43,467 bases of DNA, from contig CACGNQ010000007.1 in NCBI GenBank assembly GCA_902574525.1, positions 1 through 43,467 on the forward strand. The letters are read 5' to 3'. Source of the DNA: an uncultured Pelagibacteraceae bacterium (lineage in GTDB: Bacteria; Pseudomonadota; Alphaproteobacteria; Pelagibacterales; Pelagibacteraceae). Each line of letters starts with the position of its first letter. Position 1 is the stretch's first letter. Below, piece after piece: positions 8,993 through 17,448 of this stretch. The notes under the pieces are model-generated. The model was given only the letters and a program-made list of their open reading frames with translations, was not told where the DNA came from and made no database searches. The position numbers were made by a program, and so were the translations under genes.

Positions 8993-10263
8993 TTTTTTAT
9001 TATTTTTTTTAAATCTTTATCAGTAATCTTAAAATTATTGTTAATCCAAAAACTCTCAATTTGTTTCAGTTTTTCCCCGACCTCTTCTCCTTGTGGTATA
9101 CCATAATTATTTATTAAATCATCTCCAGTTACTGCTAATTTGGGTATTTCTTTATCTTTAAAATAATTCAATTGGTTTACAAAATTTTTATCAAATTTTT
9201 TTGATGTATATATTTTATAATTTAATATATCAGTCAATCCTTCTTTTCCGCTTACATAAAGTATTTTCCAAAGATTATGCGAATTTAATTTAATTGGTGG
9301 TTTCTTGCTAAAATAAAACTCTTTTAATACTTTTATTCTTTTTTGATCTTTTTTTGAAATATTAAATTTATAAAAAAAATAATCAGAATTATCGGTATTA
9401 TCTAAAATTAACAGTGCTAAAAAAAAAGGAAATTCTAAATTATTTAAGTTTATTTTTGTATAATCGTTGAACTTTTTAAAGTAATTAATTTGTTTAAACT
9501 CTGGGAATATCACACTTGTAATATGATAAGAATATTCATTATCACATAGCTTTATGAAACAATTTGATTTAAAGATTTTTTTTAATTCGTCTAATAACCT
9601 TTCTGAGGATAATTTTTTTATACCTACAATATTTTTTTTAATTATTTTTTTAATATCTGCTTGGTGATCTTTTTTACTATAAAGCGTAAAAAACCTTAAA
9701 TATCTCAATATTCTAAGATAATCCTCTTTTATTCTTTGTTCTGGATCTCCAACAAACTTTAAAATTCCGTTTTCTAAATCTTTTTTTCCATTAAAAGGAT
9801 CAAATAAATTTCCATTGATGTCAGCGTATATAGAGTTAATTGTAAAGTCTCGTCTTTCTGCATCTTTTAACCAATTATTTGTAAATTCTATTTCTGCATG
9901 CCTTCCATCAGTTTTAATGTCACTTCTTAACGATGTTATTTCAAACTTATTATTATCTATAACTGCAGTAATTGTTCCGTGTTTAATACCAGTTTCAAAA
10001 TAATTTATTTTTTTAATTTCAAGAGCTTGTTTAACTTTTGATGGTTCAATATTAGTAGCTAAATCAATATCATCTACTTTTTCATCTTTTATAATTTTCC
10101 TAACACAACCACCAACATACCTTATCTCAGCTTCTTCTGAAAAACCTTCAATGGCGCTAAAAATTTTTTCTACACTTGTTTCTTTTCTTAATTTAAGAAA
10201 TTTTTGATTAATAACATTCAAGTTTTTTGTAGACGAGAAAAATTTATTTAAAATATTCAACAT
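8989..10263 (-). CDS. cca: CCA tRNA nucleotidyltransferase (class II) / poly(A) polymerase family
   Basis: This enzyme repairs or adds the 3'-CCA of tRNAs. The 424-aa protein has the class II nucleotidyltransferase head: VGGCVRKII (50-58), the metal-binding DxD in DDIDLAT (Asp65, Asp67), then [12 protein letters not shown] and the [14 protein letters not shown] block. The C-terminal half is helical and divergent. The family also includes poly(A) polymerases, so CCA addition is inferred. The ATG lies only 3 bases downstream of the 3'-CCA end of the tRNA-Gln gene, with no Shine-Dalgarno sequence in between. The 3' end overlaps greA by 4 bases. Confidence 0.93.
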   Translation of the reverse strand: MLNILNKFFSSTKNLNVINQKFLKLRKETSVEKIFSAIEGFSEEAEIRYVGGCVRKIIKDEKVDDIDLATNIEPSKVKQALEIKKINYFETGIKHGTITAVIDNNKFEITSLRSDIKTDGRHAEIEFTNNWLKDAERRDFTINSIYADINGNLFDPFNGKKDLENGILKFVGDPEQRIKEDYLRILRYLRFFTLYSKKDHQADIKKIIKKNIVGIKKLSSERLLDELKKIFKSNCFIKLCDNEYSYHITSVIFPEFKQINYFKKFNDYTKINLNNLEFPFFLALLILDNTDNSDYFFYKFNISKKDQKRIKVLKEFYFSKKPPIKLNSHNLWKILYVSGKEGLTDILNYKIYTSKKFDKNFVNQLNYFKDKEIPKLAVTGDDLINNYGIPQGEEVGEKLKQIESFWINNNFKITDKDLKKIIKN

Positions 10264-10266
10264 ATT

Positions 10267-10340
10267 TGGCTGGGGCGCTAGGATTCGAACCTAGGATGGC
10301 GGTACCAAAAACCGCTGCCTTACCGCTTGGCTACGCCCCA
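10267..10340 (-). tRNA. tRNA-Gln (anticodon TTG)
   Basis: Read on the minus strand, the cloverleaf is complete. The acceptor stem TGGGGCG pairs with CGCCCCA, with the U1-A72 pair typical of glutamine tRNAs. The D arm is GCCAAGCGGTAAGGC. The anticodon stem GCGGT/ACCGC holds the loop TTTTGGT with anticodon TTG. The T arm is CTAGG-TTCGAAT-CCTAG. Discriminator G and the 3'-CCA are genome-encoded. The gene lies 30 bases after the ispE stop and 3 bases before the cca start, so it looks embedded in one minus-strand transcript, unless it has its own promoter inside ispE. Confidence 0.97.
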
Positions 10341-10370
10341 AAAAATTTATTTATTATATAATGCAATTTT

Positions 10371-11213
10371 TTATATAATTTTTGTTAAAATACACAAACA
10401 ATTATTAAGTTTTCTTTTGTAAATTTTCAATGCATTTTTTGCATATTTATTGGAATTAAAATACATAATTATCGCAGATCCAGAACCTGTCATTCTTACA
10501 AACTTAGCTTGTTTATTTTTAAGAAGTAATTCCTTAATTTTTTTTAGTGCTGGGTACAATTTAAATGCACTTTTTTCTAGATCATTCTTGCCGTGAAGAA
10601 TCACGTTTTTAAGAATATTTCCTTTTGTATTTTTAAATTCACCCCTAGAAAAAGTCTCATTATTTAAATATATTTTTTTGGTAGAGCATCCAAAAGATGG
10701 TTTTACGATCAAGACAATAAATTTTTTAACTCCATCTAGCTCCCTTATGGATCCATTAGTATATTGGATTTTAGGAATGTTGTTTAATCCTAGAATTACA
10801 TCTGAACCAATTTTTATAGCATATTTTTTAACATCGCTTAGTTTCAAAAAATTTTTTTTATAAAAAAAACTTAACAAACTTGCAGCATTCATAGACCCTC
10901 CACCCATTCCGGATTGTTGGGGTATTTCCTTCTTAATTATAATTCTATATTTATTATTTTTAAGCTTTTTCTCTTTATCTAATAAATTTAAAAGTTTTTT
11001 AATTGTATTTTTTTTCGATATGCCTTGTGAATATTTTCCAGTAAATAAAATTTTATGAGAATTTGAATTTATTTTATTAATAGAAATTTTATCAGATAGC
11101 TTTATAAAACATACTAAGGTCTCGATTAAATGTATCCCTTTCGATTGAGATTTTTTGATAACATTTAAATTAAGATTTATCTTTGCTTGAGAACTAATCC
11201 TATAAACTCTCAT
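10371..11213 (-). CDS. ispE: 4-diphosphocytidyl-2-C-methyl-D-erythritol kinase
   Basis: IspE is the GHMP kinase of the MEP (non-mevalonate) isoprenoid pathway, which also feeds the carotenoid genes further on. The 280-aa protein has the N-terminal substrate block with Lys11 (SQAKINLNLNV), the ATP loop PQQSGMGGGSMNAA (98-111) and Asp138 in KIGSDV, corresponding to the catalytic aspartate. The C-terminal VRMTGSGSAI is the third GHMP motif. It overlaps the upstream TPR gene by 14 bases and is followed 30 bases later by tRNA-Gln. Confidence 0.96.
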   Translation of the reverse strand: MRVYRISSQAKINLNLNVIKKSQSKGIHLIETLVCFIKLSDKISINKINSNSHKILFTGKYSQGISKKNTIKKLLNLLDKEKKLKNNKYRIIIKKEIPQQSGMGGGSMNAASLLSFFYKKNFLKLSDVKKYAIKIGSDVILGLNNIPKIQYTNGSIRELDGVKKFIVLIVKPSFGCSTKKIYLNNETFSRGEFKNTKGNILKNVILHGKNDLEKSAFKLYPALKKIKELLLKNKQAKFVRMTGSGSAIIMYFNSNKYAKNALKIYKRKLNNCLCILTKII

Positions 11214-12906
11214 TATTCTTTTTTTTTGGTAGTCCTTTAATTAATTTTTCTTTAATTGAGTCTACCATTTCTTTTTCTGTATCATTCATTTTTAAAACAC
11301 TTTTCCAAAAGTAGCGTGCTTGAATTTTTCTATTCATTTTCCATAAAATGTCACCGTAATGATCATTTACAATTGGGTCGTTAGGCATTAGCTCTATGGC
11401 TCTTCGCATATATTTTTCTGCGTCTGTATATCTGCCTACTAGATAGTAACCCCAACCAACAGAATCAATTATATAAGGATCATTGTCGTTTTCTTTATAG
11501 GCTTTCTCCAACATTGAAATTGCTTTATTAATATTTTTATTACGCTCAAGCCAAGAGTAAGCTAAATAATTTAAAACATAGGAGTTATTTGGAATTAAAT
11601 CTAAAGCTGATAATAAATCTCTATCCGATTTTTTATATTCATTAATTCTTTCATAACTTCCGCCTCTTCTATAAAGTAAGTCGGCATAATTGAGAGAACT
11701 CTTATCAGTCGTGCTCATTATTGATGTATATAAGTCAATTGATTTCTCATATTTTTTTGAATTTTTATATACAGCTGCCAAATCGAATAAAATTTTATTT
11801 GAAGGATTTTTAATTTTTTTGAAATTCGATTCAATAAATTTTAAAGACTCTTCTTTGTTTCTTTGTTCAGTAATTATTTTTCCTGTTTGCTTAATCTTAA
11901 ACCAATAATAAAGGTCATCTTTTAAATTAAATATTTCCAAAACTTTAAGACTTTGTTCGTAGTTTTCATTTAAAAAATAATTATCAGCCATTAAAGATAA
12001 GTTGATTTTAAATTTTTTATTTAGGAAATATGAAATATTTAAATAAAAATTTGATTGCTCAAATTCCTCCTGGGATGAATACAAGTTAGAAACTAAATAA
12101 AAAAATTCAGCCAAAAGATCATTCTCATTTTTACAAGAGAAAATTTTTTCAATTTCTTTGAAATTACTTTTTTCAATCCATGCTTTTGTTTGTAATATAA
12201 TCAAGTTACTCGATAATTCATTTATTTCTGATGATATTTTTTTGACTAAATCAAACCTTTTCTCATGAACAAGATAATTAACATAAAAAAATAAATACCT
12301 TGAATAATCAGCTGCTTCAGAATTTTTTAATCTGTTAAAATAGTCCAATGTTTTAGGATCGTTTAAATAACAACTTTGAAAAGCATTGTTTATAGCAACT
12401 AAATTTCCAAAGTTTGATTTAAAAGTGCTAATTTTTTTATTTTCAAACGTATAGGTATAATCTCGCAGCGTTTCATAAATAACTTTTTCAAAAGTACCCT
12501 CTTCTGTAAATTCTGAAAGTTTTTTTAAATATAATTTTGCTTTATCAAATTTTTTTTTATTAATACTATCAATTAATAAAAGTAATTGAGCTTCAAAAAA
12601 TTCTGATTGATTTTTATTCTTTAAGAACTTTATTTCTTGGAAGGTTCTATCTATACTTTGATTTAAAACCAACGAATAAATAAATTTTCTAAAATATTCT
12701 TCATGTTCGTTTAGTAACTGTTTTGAAGATTTTAAATACTTTAAAGCTTGCTCATTTTTTTGATTATTATGAGATATAATTCCTGAAAAATAATTTGATA
12801 ATTGTTTAGAATTAAAATCTTTGGAATAAGTATTTTTTGTTTTCGCTTCAATGGGGAAAAAAAAAATAAATATTATAAAGATTAATTTTAAATAATTTGT
12901 TATCAT
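11200..12906 (-). CDS. Exported tetratricopeptide-repeat protein
   Basis: The 568-aa protein has a signal peptide (about 1-22, LKLIFIIFIFFFPIEA) and a long helical body. Clear TPR units occupy about 395-540, for example YADLLYRRGGSYERINEY, then DPYIIDSVGWGYYLVGRY and DPIVNDHYGDILWKMNR; the earlier part is degenerate TPR-like helix pairs. A TPR protein upstream of ispE occurs in many alphaproteobacteria, but its function is not known to me; an envelope scaffold role is a guess. The ispE start overlaps its end by 14 bases. Its ATG and that of the divergent uracil-DNA glycosylase gene are only 6 bases apart. Confidence 0.85.
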   Translation of the reverse strand: MITNYLKLIFIIFIFFFPIEAKTKNTYSKDFNSKQLSNYFSGIISHNNQKNEQALKYLKSSKQLLNEHEEYFRKFIYSLVLNQSIDRTFQEIKFLKNKNQSEFFEAQLLLLIDSINKKKFDKAKLYLKKLSEFTEEGTFEKVIYETLRDYTYTFENKKISTFKSNFGNLVAINNAFQSCYLNDPKTLDYFNRLKNSEAADYSRYLFFYVNYLVHEKRFDLVKKISSEINELSSNLIILQTKAWIEKSNFKEIEKIFSCKNENDLLAEFFYLVSNLYSSQEEFEQSNFYLNISYFLNKKFKINLSLMADNYFLNENYEQSLKVLEIFNLKDDLYYWFKIKQTGKIITEQRNKEESLKFIESNFKKIKNPSNKILFDLAAVYKNSKKYEKSIDLYTSIMSTTDKSSLNYADLLYRRGGSYERINEYKKSDRDLLSALDLIPNNSYVLNYLAYSWLERNKNINKAISMLEKAYKENDNDPYIIDSVGWGYYLVGRYTDAEKYMRRAIELMPNDPIVNDHYGDILWKMNRKIQARYFWKSVLKMNDTEKEMVDSIKEKLIKGLPKKKNNESL

Positions 12907-12912
12907 ATATAA

Positions 12913-13602
12913 ATGGTTAATAAGGAAATCTTAAATCAAGAGTTTATAAAATCAATAGAATCTGAATATATTTTTAATAATGCGCCTATTAACCGCTTTA
13001 ATAAAAAACATGACAGTAATGAAACTTTTAAAGAATTAACTCAATTAAAAGATAAAATAAAATCAATCGAAGATTGTGAACTCAAAAAATTTTCAAAAAA
13101 TATGGTCTTTAGCGATGGAAGCCATAAAAGTTCATTAATGATAGTTGGCGAAGGACCTGGAGACACGGATGATACACAAGGTAAACCTTTTGTTGGAGAT
13201 GCTGGAATACTTCTTAATAAGATGTTAAACGCGATTAACATCAAAAGAGAAAATGTATATATAACTAACGTTATTAATTATAAAACCCCAAACAATAGAA
13301 GACCTGAGTCTTCAGAAATCAAAAGATATTCAGTATTTTTACGTGAACATATTTCAATTATAAGTCCAAAAATATTAATCCTAATGGGTAGTACAGCTAT
13401 GGAAGCTTTGTTAGGCCAAAGATTAAAGATATCCAAGGAAAGAGGGAGATGGAAAGAAGTAATTATTAATAAAAAAACATTTCTTACTTTTCTTACTTTT
13501 CACCCAGCTTATTTATTAAGACAACCTGATCAAAAAAAATTTTCTTGGGAAGATTTAAAGATAATAAGAAAAAAAATTGACGAATTAAAAATCAAACTTT
13601 AA
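12913..13602 (+). CDS. Family-4 uracil-DNA glycosylase lacking the iron-sulfur cysteines
   Basis: The 229-aa protein has the family-4 UDG blocks: VGEGPGDTDD followed by GKPFVGDAG (motif A region), VYITNVINYKTPNNRRP, ILILMGSTAMEALLG and TFHPAYLLR (motif B). It would remove uracil from DNA in base-excision repair. Typical family-4 enzymes bind a 4Fe-4S cluster through four cysteines, but this protein contains one cysteine in total (Cys55, in EDCELKK); two expected positions near NVINYKT and IKRYSVF hold tyrosine or similar residues. Some alphaproteobacterial relatives also seem to lack several of these cysteines. The stop shares one base with the rnhB start. Confidence 0.85.
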   Translation: MVNKEILNQEFIKSIESEYIFNNAPINRFNKKHDSNETFKELTQLKDKIKSIEDCELKKFSKNMVFSDGSHKSSLMIVGEGPGDTDDTQGKPFVGDAGILLNKMLNAINIKRENVYITNVINYKTPNNRRPESSEIKRYSVFLREHISIISPKILILMGSTAMEALLGQRLKISKERGRWKEVIINKKTFLTFLTFHPAYLLRQPDQKKFSWEDLKIIRKKIDELKIKL

Positions 13603-14174
13603 TGAAAAAAATAGTTGCTGGTGTTGACGAGGTTGGTAGAGGGAGTTTGATTGGACCTGTATATGCAGCAGCGGTTATTTTAAAAAGAAATATTGATAAA
13701 AGTAAAATAAAAGACTCAAAAAAATTAACAAAAAAAAATCGTGAGATATTAGAAAAATATATAAAAAAAAATTCTTATTGGTCTATTGGATCTGCATCAC
13801 TAAAAGAAATTGAAAAATTAAATATTTTAAATGCTAGTTTGCTTGCAATGAAAAGAGCAATAAAAAAATTACGTAAAAAACCTTCATACGTTTTAATTGA
13901 TGGAAATAAAATTCCAGAAATTAAAAATTATAAGTTTAAATGTATAGTTAAGGGCGATGAAAAAATACCTCAGATATCTGCCGCATCCATAATTGCTAAA
14001 GTGACTAGAGATAGATTTGTTAAAAAGTTGTCAAAAAAATTTACCAAATATGCTTGGGATAAAAATGCTGGATACGGTACCAAACTTCATTTAAAAGCAA
14101 TTAAGAAATTTGGGGTCACTATATATCATCGCAAAAAATTCAGTCCCATACACAATATGTTGAGTCCCAATTAG
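13602..14174 (+). CDS. rnhB: Ribonuclease HII
   Basis: RNase HII cuts RNA in RNA-DNA hybrids and starts removal of single ribonucleotides from DNA. The 190-aa protein begins with the catalytic block AGVDEVGRGSLIGPVYAAAV (Asp9, Glu10, and the GRG motif at 12-14), then YVLIDGNK with the third acidic residue, and ISAASIIAKVTRDR. The second RNase H of this window, rnhA, lies at 29808. It overlaps the UDG gene by one base (TAATG). ccrM lies downstream, a neighbour pair common in alphaproteobacteria, but an 81-base spacer with its own promoter lies between them. Confidence 0.96.
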   Translation: MKKIVAGVDEVGRGSLIGPVYAAAVILKRNIDKSKIKDSKKLTKKNREILEKYIKKNSYWSIGSASLKEIEKLNILNASLLAMKRAIKKLRKKPSYVLIDGNKIPEIKNYKFKCIVKGDEKIPQISAASIIAKVTRDRFVKKLSKKFTKYAWDKNAGYGTKLHLKAIKKFGVTIYHRKKFSPIHNMLSPN

Positions 14175-14250
14175 ATAGTACAACAAGTAGAGTCCATTTT
14201 TTTCAATCTATAGTTGACGCAGAATCTTTGCTGGAGTCTAATTATATTAT
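14162..14250 (+). promoter_or_regulatory. ccrM promoter with four GANTC methylation sites
   Basis: A good sigma70-type promoter sits just before ccrM: -35 TTGACG (14214-14219), a 17-base spacer, and -10 TCTAAT (14237-14242). Transcription would start near 14249, leaving only about 6 bases before the ATG at 14256. Four CcrM target sites (GANTC) lie here: GAGTC at 14162-14166 (inside the end of rnhB), GAGTC at 14190-14194, GAATC at 14222-14226 (in the spacer) and GAGTC at 14234-14238 (overlapping the -10). In Caulobacter, methylation of GANTC sites near the ccrM start lowers its transcription; the same feedback is inferred here. Confidence 0.65.
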
Positions 14251-14255
14251 TAAAA

Positions 14256-15329
14256 ATGATTACTAAAAATTTATATAATAAAATTATTAATGGCGATAGT
14301 CTTAAAGAATTAAAAAAAATTCCAGACGAGACATTTGATATAATTTTTGCAGATCCACCTTATAATCTACAATTGCAAAATAACTTGATCAGGCCAGATA
14401 GATCAAAGGTTAACGCAGTAAATGATAAATGGGACCAATTTGAAAGTTTTAAAACATACGATAAATTTACAAACGATTGGCTAAAGGAGTGCAAAAGAGT
14501 ATTGAAGAAAAATGGATCTATTTGGGTGATTGGAAGCTATCATAATATATTTAGGGTTGGAAAAATTATTCAAGATTTGGGATTTTGGATTTTAAATGAT
14601 GTAATTTGGAATAAAAATAATCCAATGCCAAACTTCAGAGGTACTAGATTTACTAATGCTCATGAAACACTAATTTGGGCATCAAAAAGTAAAAAATCAA
14701 AATATACTTTTAATTACCAATCAATGAAATCTTTTAATGATGATTTGCAAATGAGATCGACTTGGAATTTACCAATATGCAATGGTAAGGAAAGATTAAA
14801 AAATAATGGAATAAAAGTTCACTCAACCCAGAAACCAGAAGCTTTGCTTCATAGAATTATATTAGCTTCCACAAATAAGAATGACTTTATACTAGATCCT
14901 TTTTTAGGGTCAGGAACAACTGCTGTAGTTTCAAAGAAACTAGGAAGATATTATTTTGGAATTGAGAAAGAAAAAATTTATTATCAAGTTGCTAATACAA
15001 GATTAAAAAATACGGATACAATTCAAGATGAATATTTAGATACAGTTCAAAATAATAAATCGAAACCTAGAATTCCTTTTAGCTCATTAATTGAGTTGGG
15101 TATAATTAAACCTGGAATAGAAATCTCTGATAGTAAGAAAGAAATTTATGCAAAAGTTAGGGTAGACGGGAGTATCAAGTATAAACAAAATGAGGGATCA
15201 ATTCATAAAGTGGCAGCACAAATATTAGGCTCCGAAAGTTGTAATGGTTGGACTTATTGGCATTATCAATCAGGAAATAGTTTAAAACCAATCGATGATC
15301 TGAGACAACGTTTAAGACCAAGAAACTAA
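14256..15329 (+). CDS. ccrM: CcrM-type adenine-specific DNA methyltransferase (GANTC)
   Basis: CcrM methylates adenine in GANTC and helps time cell-cycle transcription in alphaproteobacteria. The 357-aa protein has the catalytic motif DPPY (33-36, FADPPYNLQL) and, near the middle, the SAM-binding motif DPFLGSGTTAV, the order of the beta class. The C-terminal domain typical of CcrM is present (about 275-355: EGSIHKVAAQILG, CNGWTYWHY, LRQRLR). I start it at the ATG at 14256 because the earlier in-frame TTG at 14214 is the -35 box itself. No cognate restriction enzyme is nearby, as expected for a solitary methyltransferase. The stop is nested with the monooxygenase stop in CTAA. Confidence 0.96.
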   Translation: MITKNLYNKIINGDSLKELKKIPDETFDIIFADPPYNLQLQNNLIRPDRSKVNAVNDKWDQFESFKTYDKFTNDWLKECKRVLKKNGSIWVIGSYHNIFRVGKIIQDLGFWILNDVIWNKNNPMPNFRGTRFTNAHETLIWASKSKKSKYTFNYQSMKSFNDDLQMRSTWNLPICNGKERLKNNGIKVHSTQKPEALLHRIILASTNKNDFILDPFLGSGTTAVVSKKLGRYYFGIEKEKIYYQVANTRLKNTDTIQDEYLDTVQNNKSKPRIPFSSLIELGIIKPGIEISDSKKEIYAKVRVDGSIKYKQNEGSIHKVAAQILGSESCNGWTYWHYQSGNSLKPIDDLRQRLRPRN

Positions 15330-16459
15330 TTGTTATAAATTTTTCCTAAATAATTTTCTAAAAAATTTTTATTCTTACAAAGATTTTTTAAAAAAATATT
15401 TCTGAAGAAAACGTTAAATGGATTTGAAAGATGAAAAGCAAAATGATTAAGTTTAGATCTGAAGTTTATTTGCTTAGTTCTCAATATCCTTTTTTTATAA
15501 TAATTCGAAGAATTATTATCTAAATCATTAAAAAGGTCATTAGCACCTTCTATTGATTGAGATGCACCTTGAGCAAATGAAGGTGGAAATGAATAAAATG
15601 CATCTCCAGTTAAAAAAATATTATTTGAAGGAGGTATTTGAAATTTTTTGCTTACAAAAATTGGAAAGCATCTAATTTTTTCTACTTGGTTAACTAAATT
15701 TAAGTCTGATTTTGAAGAAATCTGGTTTAATAGGTTTGCTATAAATATATCATCATTAAATAAGTCTTTATTTAATACTTCCTCTTGATTTAGTTCTTTT
15801 CTAATAATCGAAATAAAATTAAATTCTTTATTTTGATTAATTGGATAAATTACAAAGTGAAAGTTTGGTCCTAGATATAATGAAATATCAAAATTTTCAA
15901 AATTTCGGATATTTCCTCTCAAAGCAATTGCATTAAAATATTTTGGTAAACCCTCTTTTTTAAATAATATTTGTTTTGTTTTTGAGTAGATGCCATCTGA
16001 AGCAACCAAATAGTCAAACTCCTTAATTTCATTATTTTTAAAACATAATGATATTCTATCTTTGTTTTGAATATCAACAAGATCACAATTAAATAATAAT
16101 TTGTCTTTTGGAATCCCACTTAATAGAAACTCAACTAAATTTGATCTTTTTAGAGTTGTGTAAAAGTTATTTTGATCGTTAAATTTAGATAAATCAATAT
16201 CACATATTTTTTTTAAATCTCTTGCATTAAAAAAGTTTAATTTTTTTGGAAAATATAAGTTTTTAGTATTAAGTTTATTAAAACCAACTTTATGAAGAAG
16301 TTTAATACTATTTACAGAGAGTTGTATTCCATATCCATCAGTAAGGTCAATTGAGTTTTTTTGTTCAAATATTTGGTATTCAAAAGTTTTATTTCTTTCC
16401 AAGAGATTTGCGAAATATAAACCTGAAATTCCCGCTCCTATTATAGCAATTTTTTTCAT
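15326..16459 (-). CDS. FAD-dependent monooxygenase (UbiH / salicylate hydroxylase-like)
   Basis: The 377-aa protein has the class A flavoprotein monooxygenase plan: an N-terminal dinucleotide-binding motif IAIIGAGISGLYFA (4-17), the DG motif in YLVASDGIYSKTKQ, and the FAD-ribityl GD motif FLTGDAFYSFPPSFAQGA followed by QSIEGANDL. The substrate cannot be told from sequence; aromatic hydroxylation, possibly in ubiquinone synthesis or aromatic breakdown, is the family theme. Its start overlaps the mutY stop by 4 bases, so the two are probably co-transcribed. The 3' end overlaps ccrM by 4 bases. Confidence 0.82.
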   Translation of the reverse strand: MKKIAIIGAGISGLYFANLLERNKTFEYQIFEQKNSIDLTDGYGIQLSVNSIKLLHKVGFNKLNTKNLYFPKKLNFFNARDLKKICDIDLSKFNDQNNFYTTLKRSNLVEFLLSGIPKDKLLFNCDLVDIQNKDRISLCFKNNEIKEFDYLVASDGIYSKTKQILFKKEGLPKYFNAIALRGNIRNFENFDISLYLGPNFHFVIYPINQNKEFNFISIIRKELNQEEVLNKDLFNDDIFIANLLNQISSKSDLNLVNQVEKIRCFPIFVSKKFQIPPSNNIFLTGDAFYSFPPSFAQGASQSIEGANDLFNDLDNNSSNYYKKRILRTKQINFRSKLNHFAFHLSNPFNVFFRNIFLKNLCKNKNFLENYLGKIYNN

Positions 16460-17448
16460 TGCGAATTTGGTAAAGAGTAAAATATTTTCTTTGTAAATGA
16501 AGGAAGAATAAATTTATTAATATTGGACTTATCCAAAAGAAAACTATCCTTTAAAATTTTTTTTTTCTTTTCCTCATTAATAATAATTTTCATATTCATG
16601 TTCGATAACTTTATATTTATTTTTTTAGCAAATGATAATTTAAATTTTTTTTTTTCTATTTCATCCATTGGAAAAATGACCAAATTTTTTAAAAAATTAA
16701 ATTTTTTGTTTCTTACTAATAAATACTTGTTTTTATGCTTATAAACCTTTGCTTCAAAATATTTAATTTTGTTTAACTTATTTCTAGTTCTAATTAAAAA
16801 ATCCTTTTTTTTATAAGCTTTACAGTTATTAATTAATGGACAGGAAGAACAAATTGGTGATGAAGGTTTGCATATTAATGCTCCTATTTCCATTATAGCT
16901 TGAGCATAATCACTTGACCTTTGAGTGCTGGAAAAAAAAGATTTTTTTTCAATTAAATTTTCTTTAGAAATTTGTTTTTTAGTTTTCAGTAAAAAAACTC
17001 TTTTTAATATCCTCTCAACATTACCGTCCATTGGTATGTAGGGTTGATTATGAGCAATAGATAGAATTGACCTTGATGTATATTCACCTATACCTGGAAG
17101 AGTCTTAAGCTTTTCAATCTCATTTGGTAAACGTCCATCAAAATCTTTTAGCAAAATAGCTGCTGTTTTTTTTAAGTTTATTGCTCTTGAATAATAACCA
17201 AGTCCTTCCCAGGACTTCAAAACTTTATGTTCATTTGCTCTAGCTAATGCTCTCAAATTAGGAAATTTATTTATAAATCTTTTGAAATATGGAATAACAG
17301 TTTTTACCTGTGTCTGCTGCAACATAAATTCACTTACTAATGTAAAATATTCATGGTTTTTTTTTGTATTTTTCTTTCTCCATGGTAAAGATCTTTTATT
17401 ATTATCGTACCAATAAAGAATTTTTTTTGGTATGTTTTGTGTATTCAT
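16456..17448 (-). CDS. mutY: A/G-specific adenine DNA glycosylase
   Basis: MutY removes adenine mispaired with 8-oxoguanine. The 330-aa protein shows SLPWR, the catalytic glutamate in EFMLQQTQV, the helix-hairpin-helix LPGIGEYTSRSI, the catalytic aspartate in PMDGNVERIL, and the 4Fe-4S ligand pattern C-x6-C-x2-C-x5-C in CKPSSPICSSCPLINNC. A shortened Nudix-like C-terminal domain follows. I chose the ATG at 17448 because MNTQNIPKKILYWYDNN matches the usual MutY N-terminus; a TTG extension to 17493 would run into the DUF721 gene. This start codon touches the start codon of that divergent gene (CATATG). Confidence 0.95.
   Translation of the reverse strand: MNTQNIPKKILYWYDNNKRSLPWRKKNTKKNHEYFTLVSEFMLQQTQVKTVIPYFKRFINKFPNLRALARANEHKVLKSWEGLGYYSRAINLKKTAAILLKDFDGRLPNEIEKLKTLPGIGEYTSRSILSIAHNQPYIPMDGNVERILKRVFLLKTKKQISKENLIEKKSFFSSTQRSSDYAQAIMEIGALICKPSSPICSSCPLINNCKAYKKKDFLIRTRNKLNKIKYFEAKVYKHKNKYLLVRNKKFNFLKNLVIFPMDEIEKKKFKLSFAKKINIKLSNMNMKIIINEEKKKKILKDSFLLDKSNINKFILPSFTKKIFYSLPNSQ

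Noticed and set aside
14214..14255. TTG start at 14214 for ccrM, adding 14 residues
   Set aside because: The TTG is the first half of the -35 box TTGACG, and the ATG at 14256 gives the normal CcrM N-terminus.
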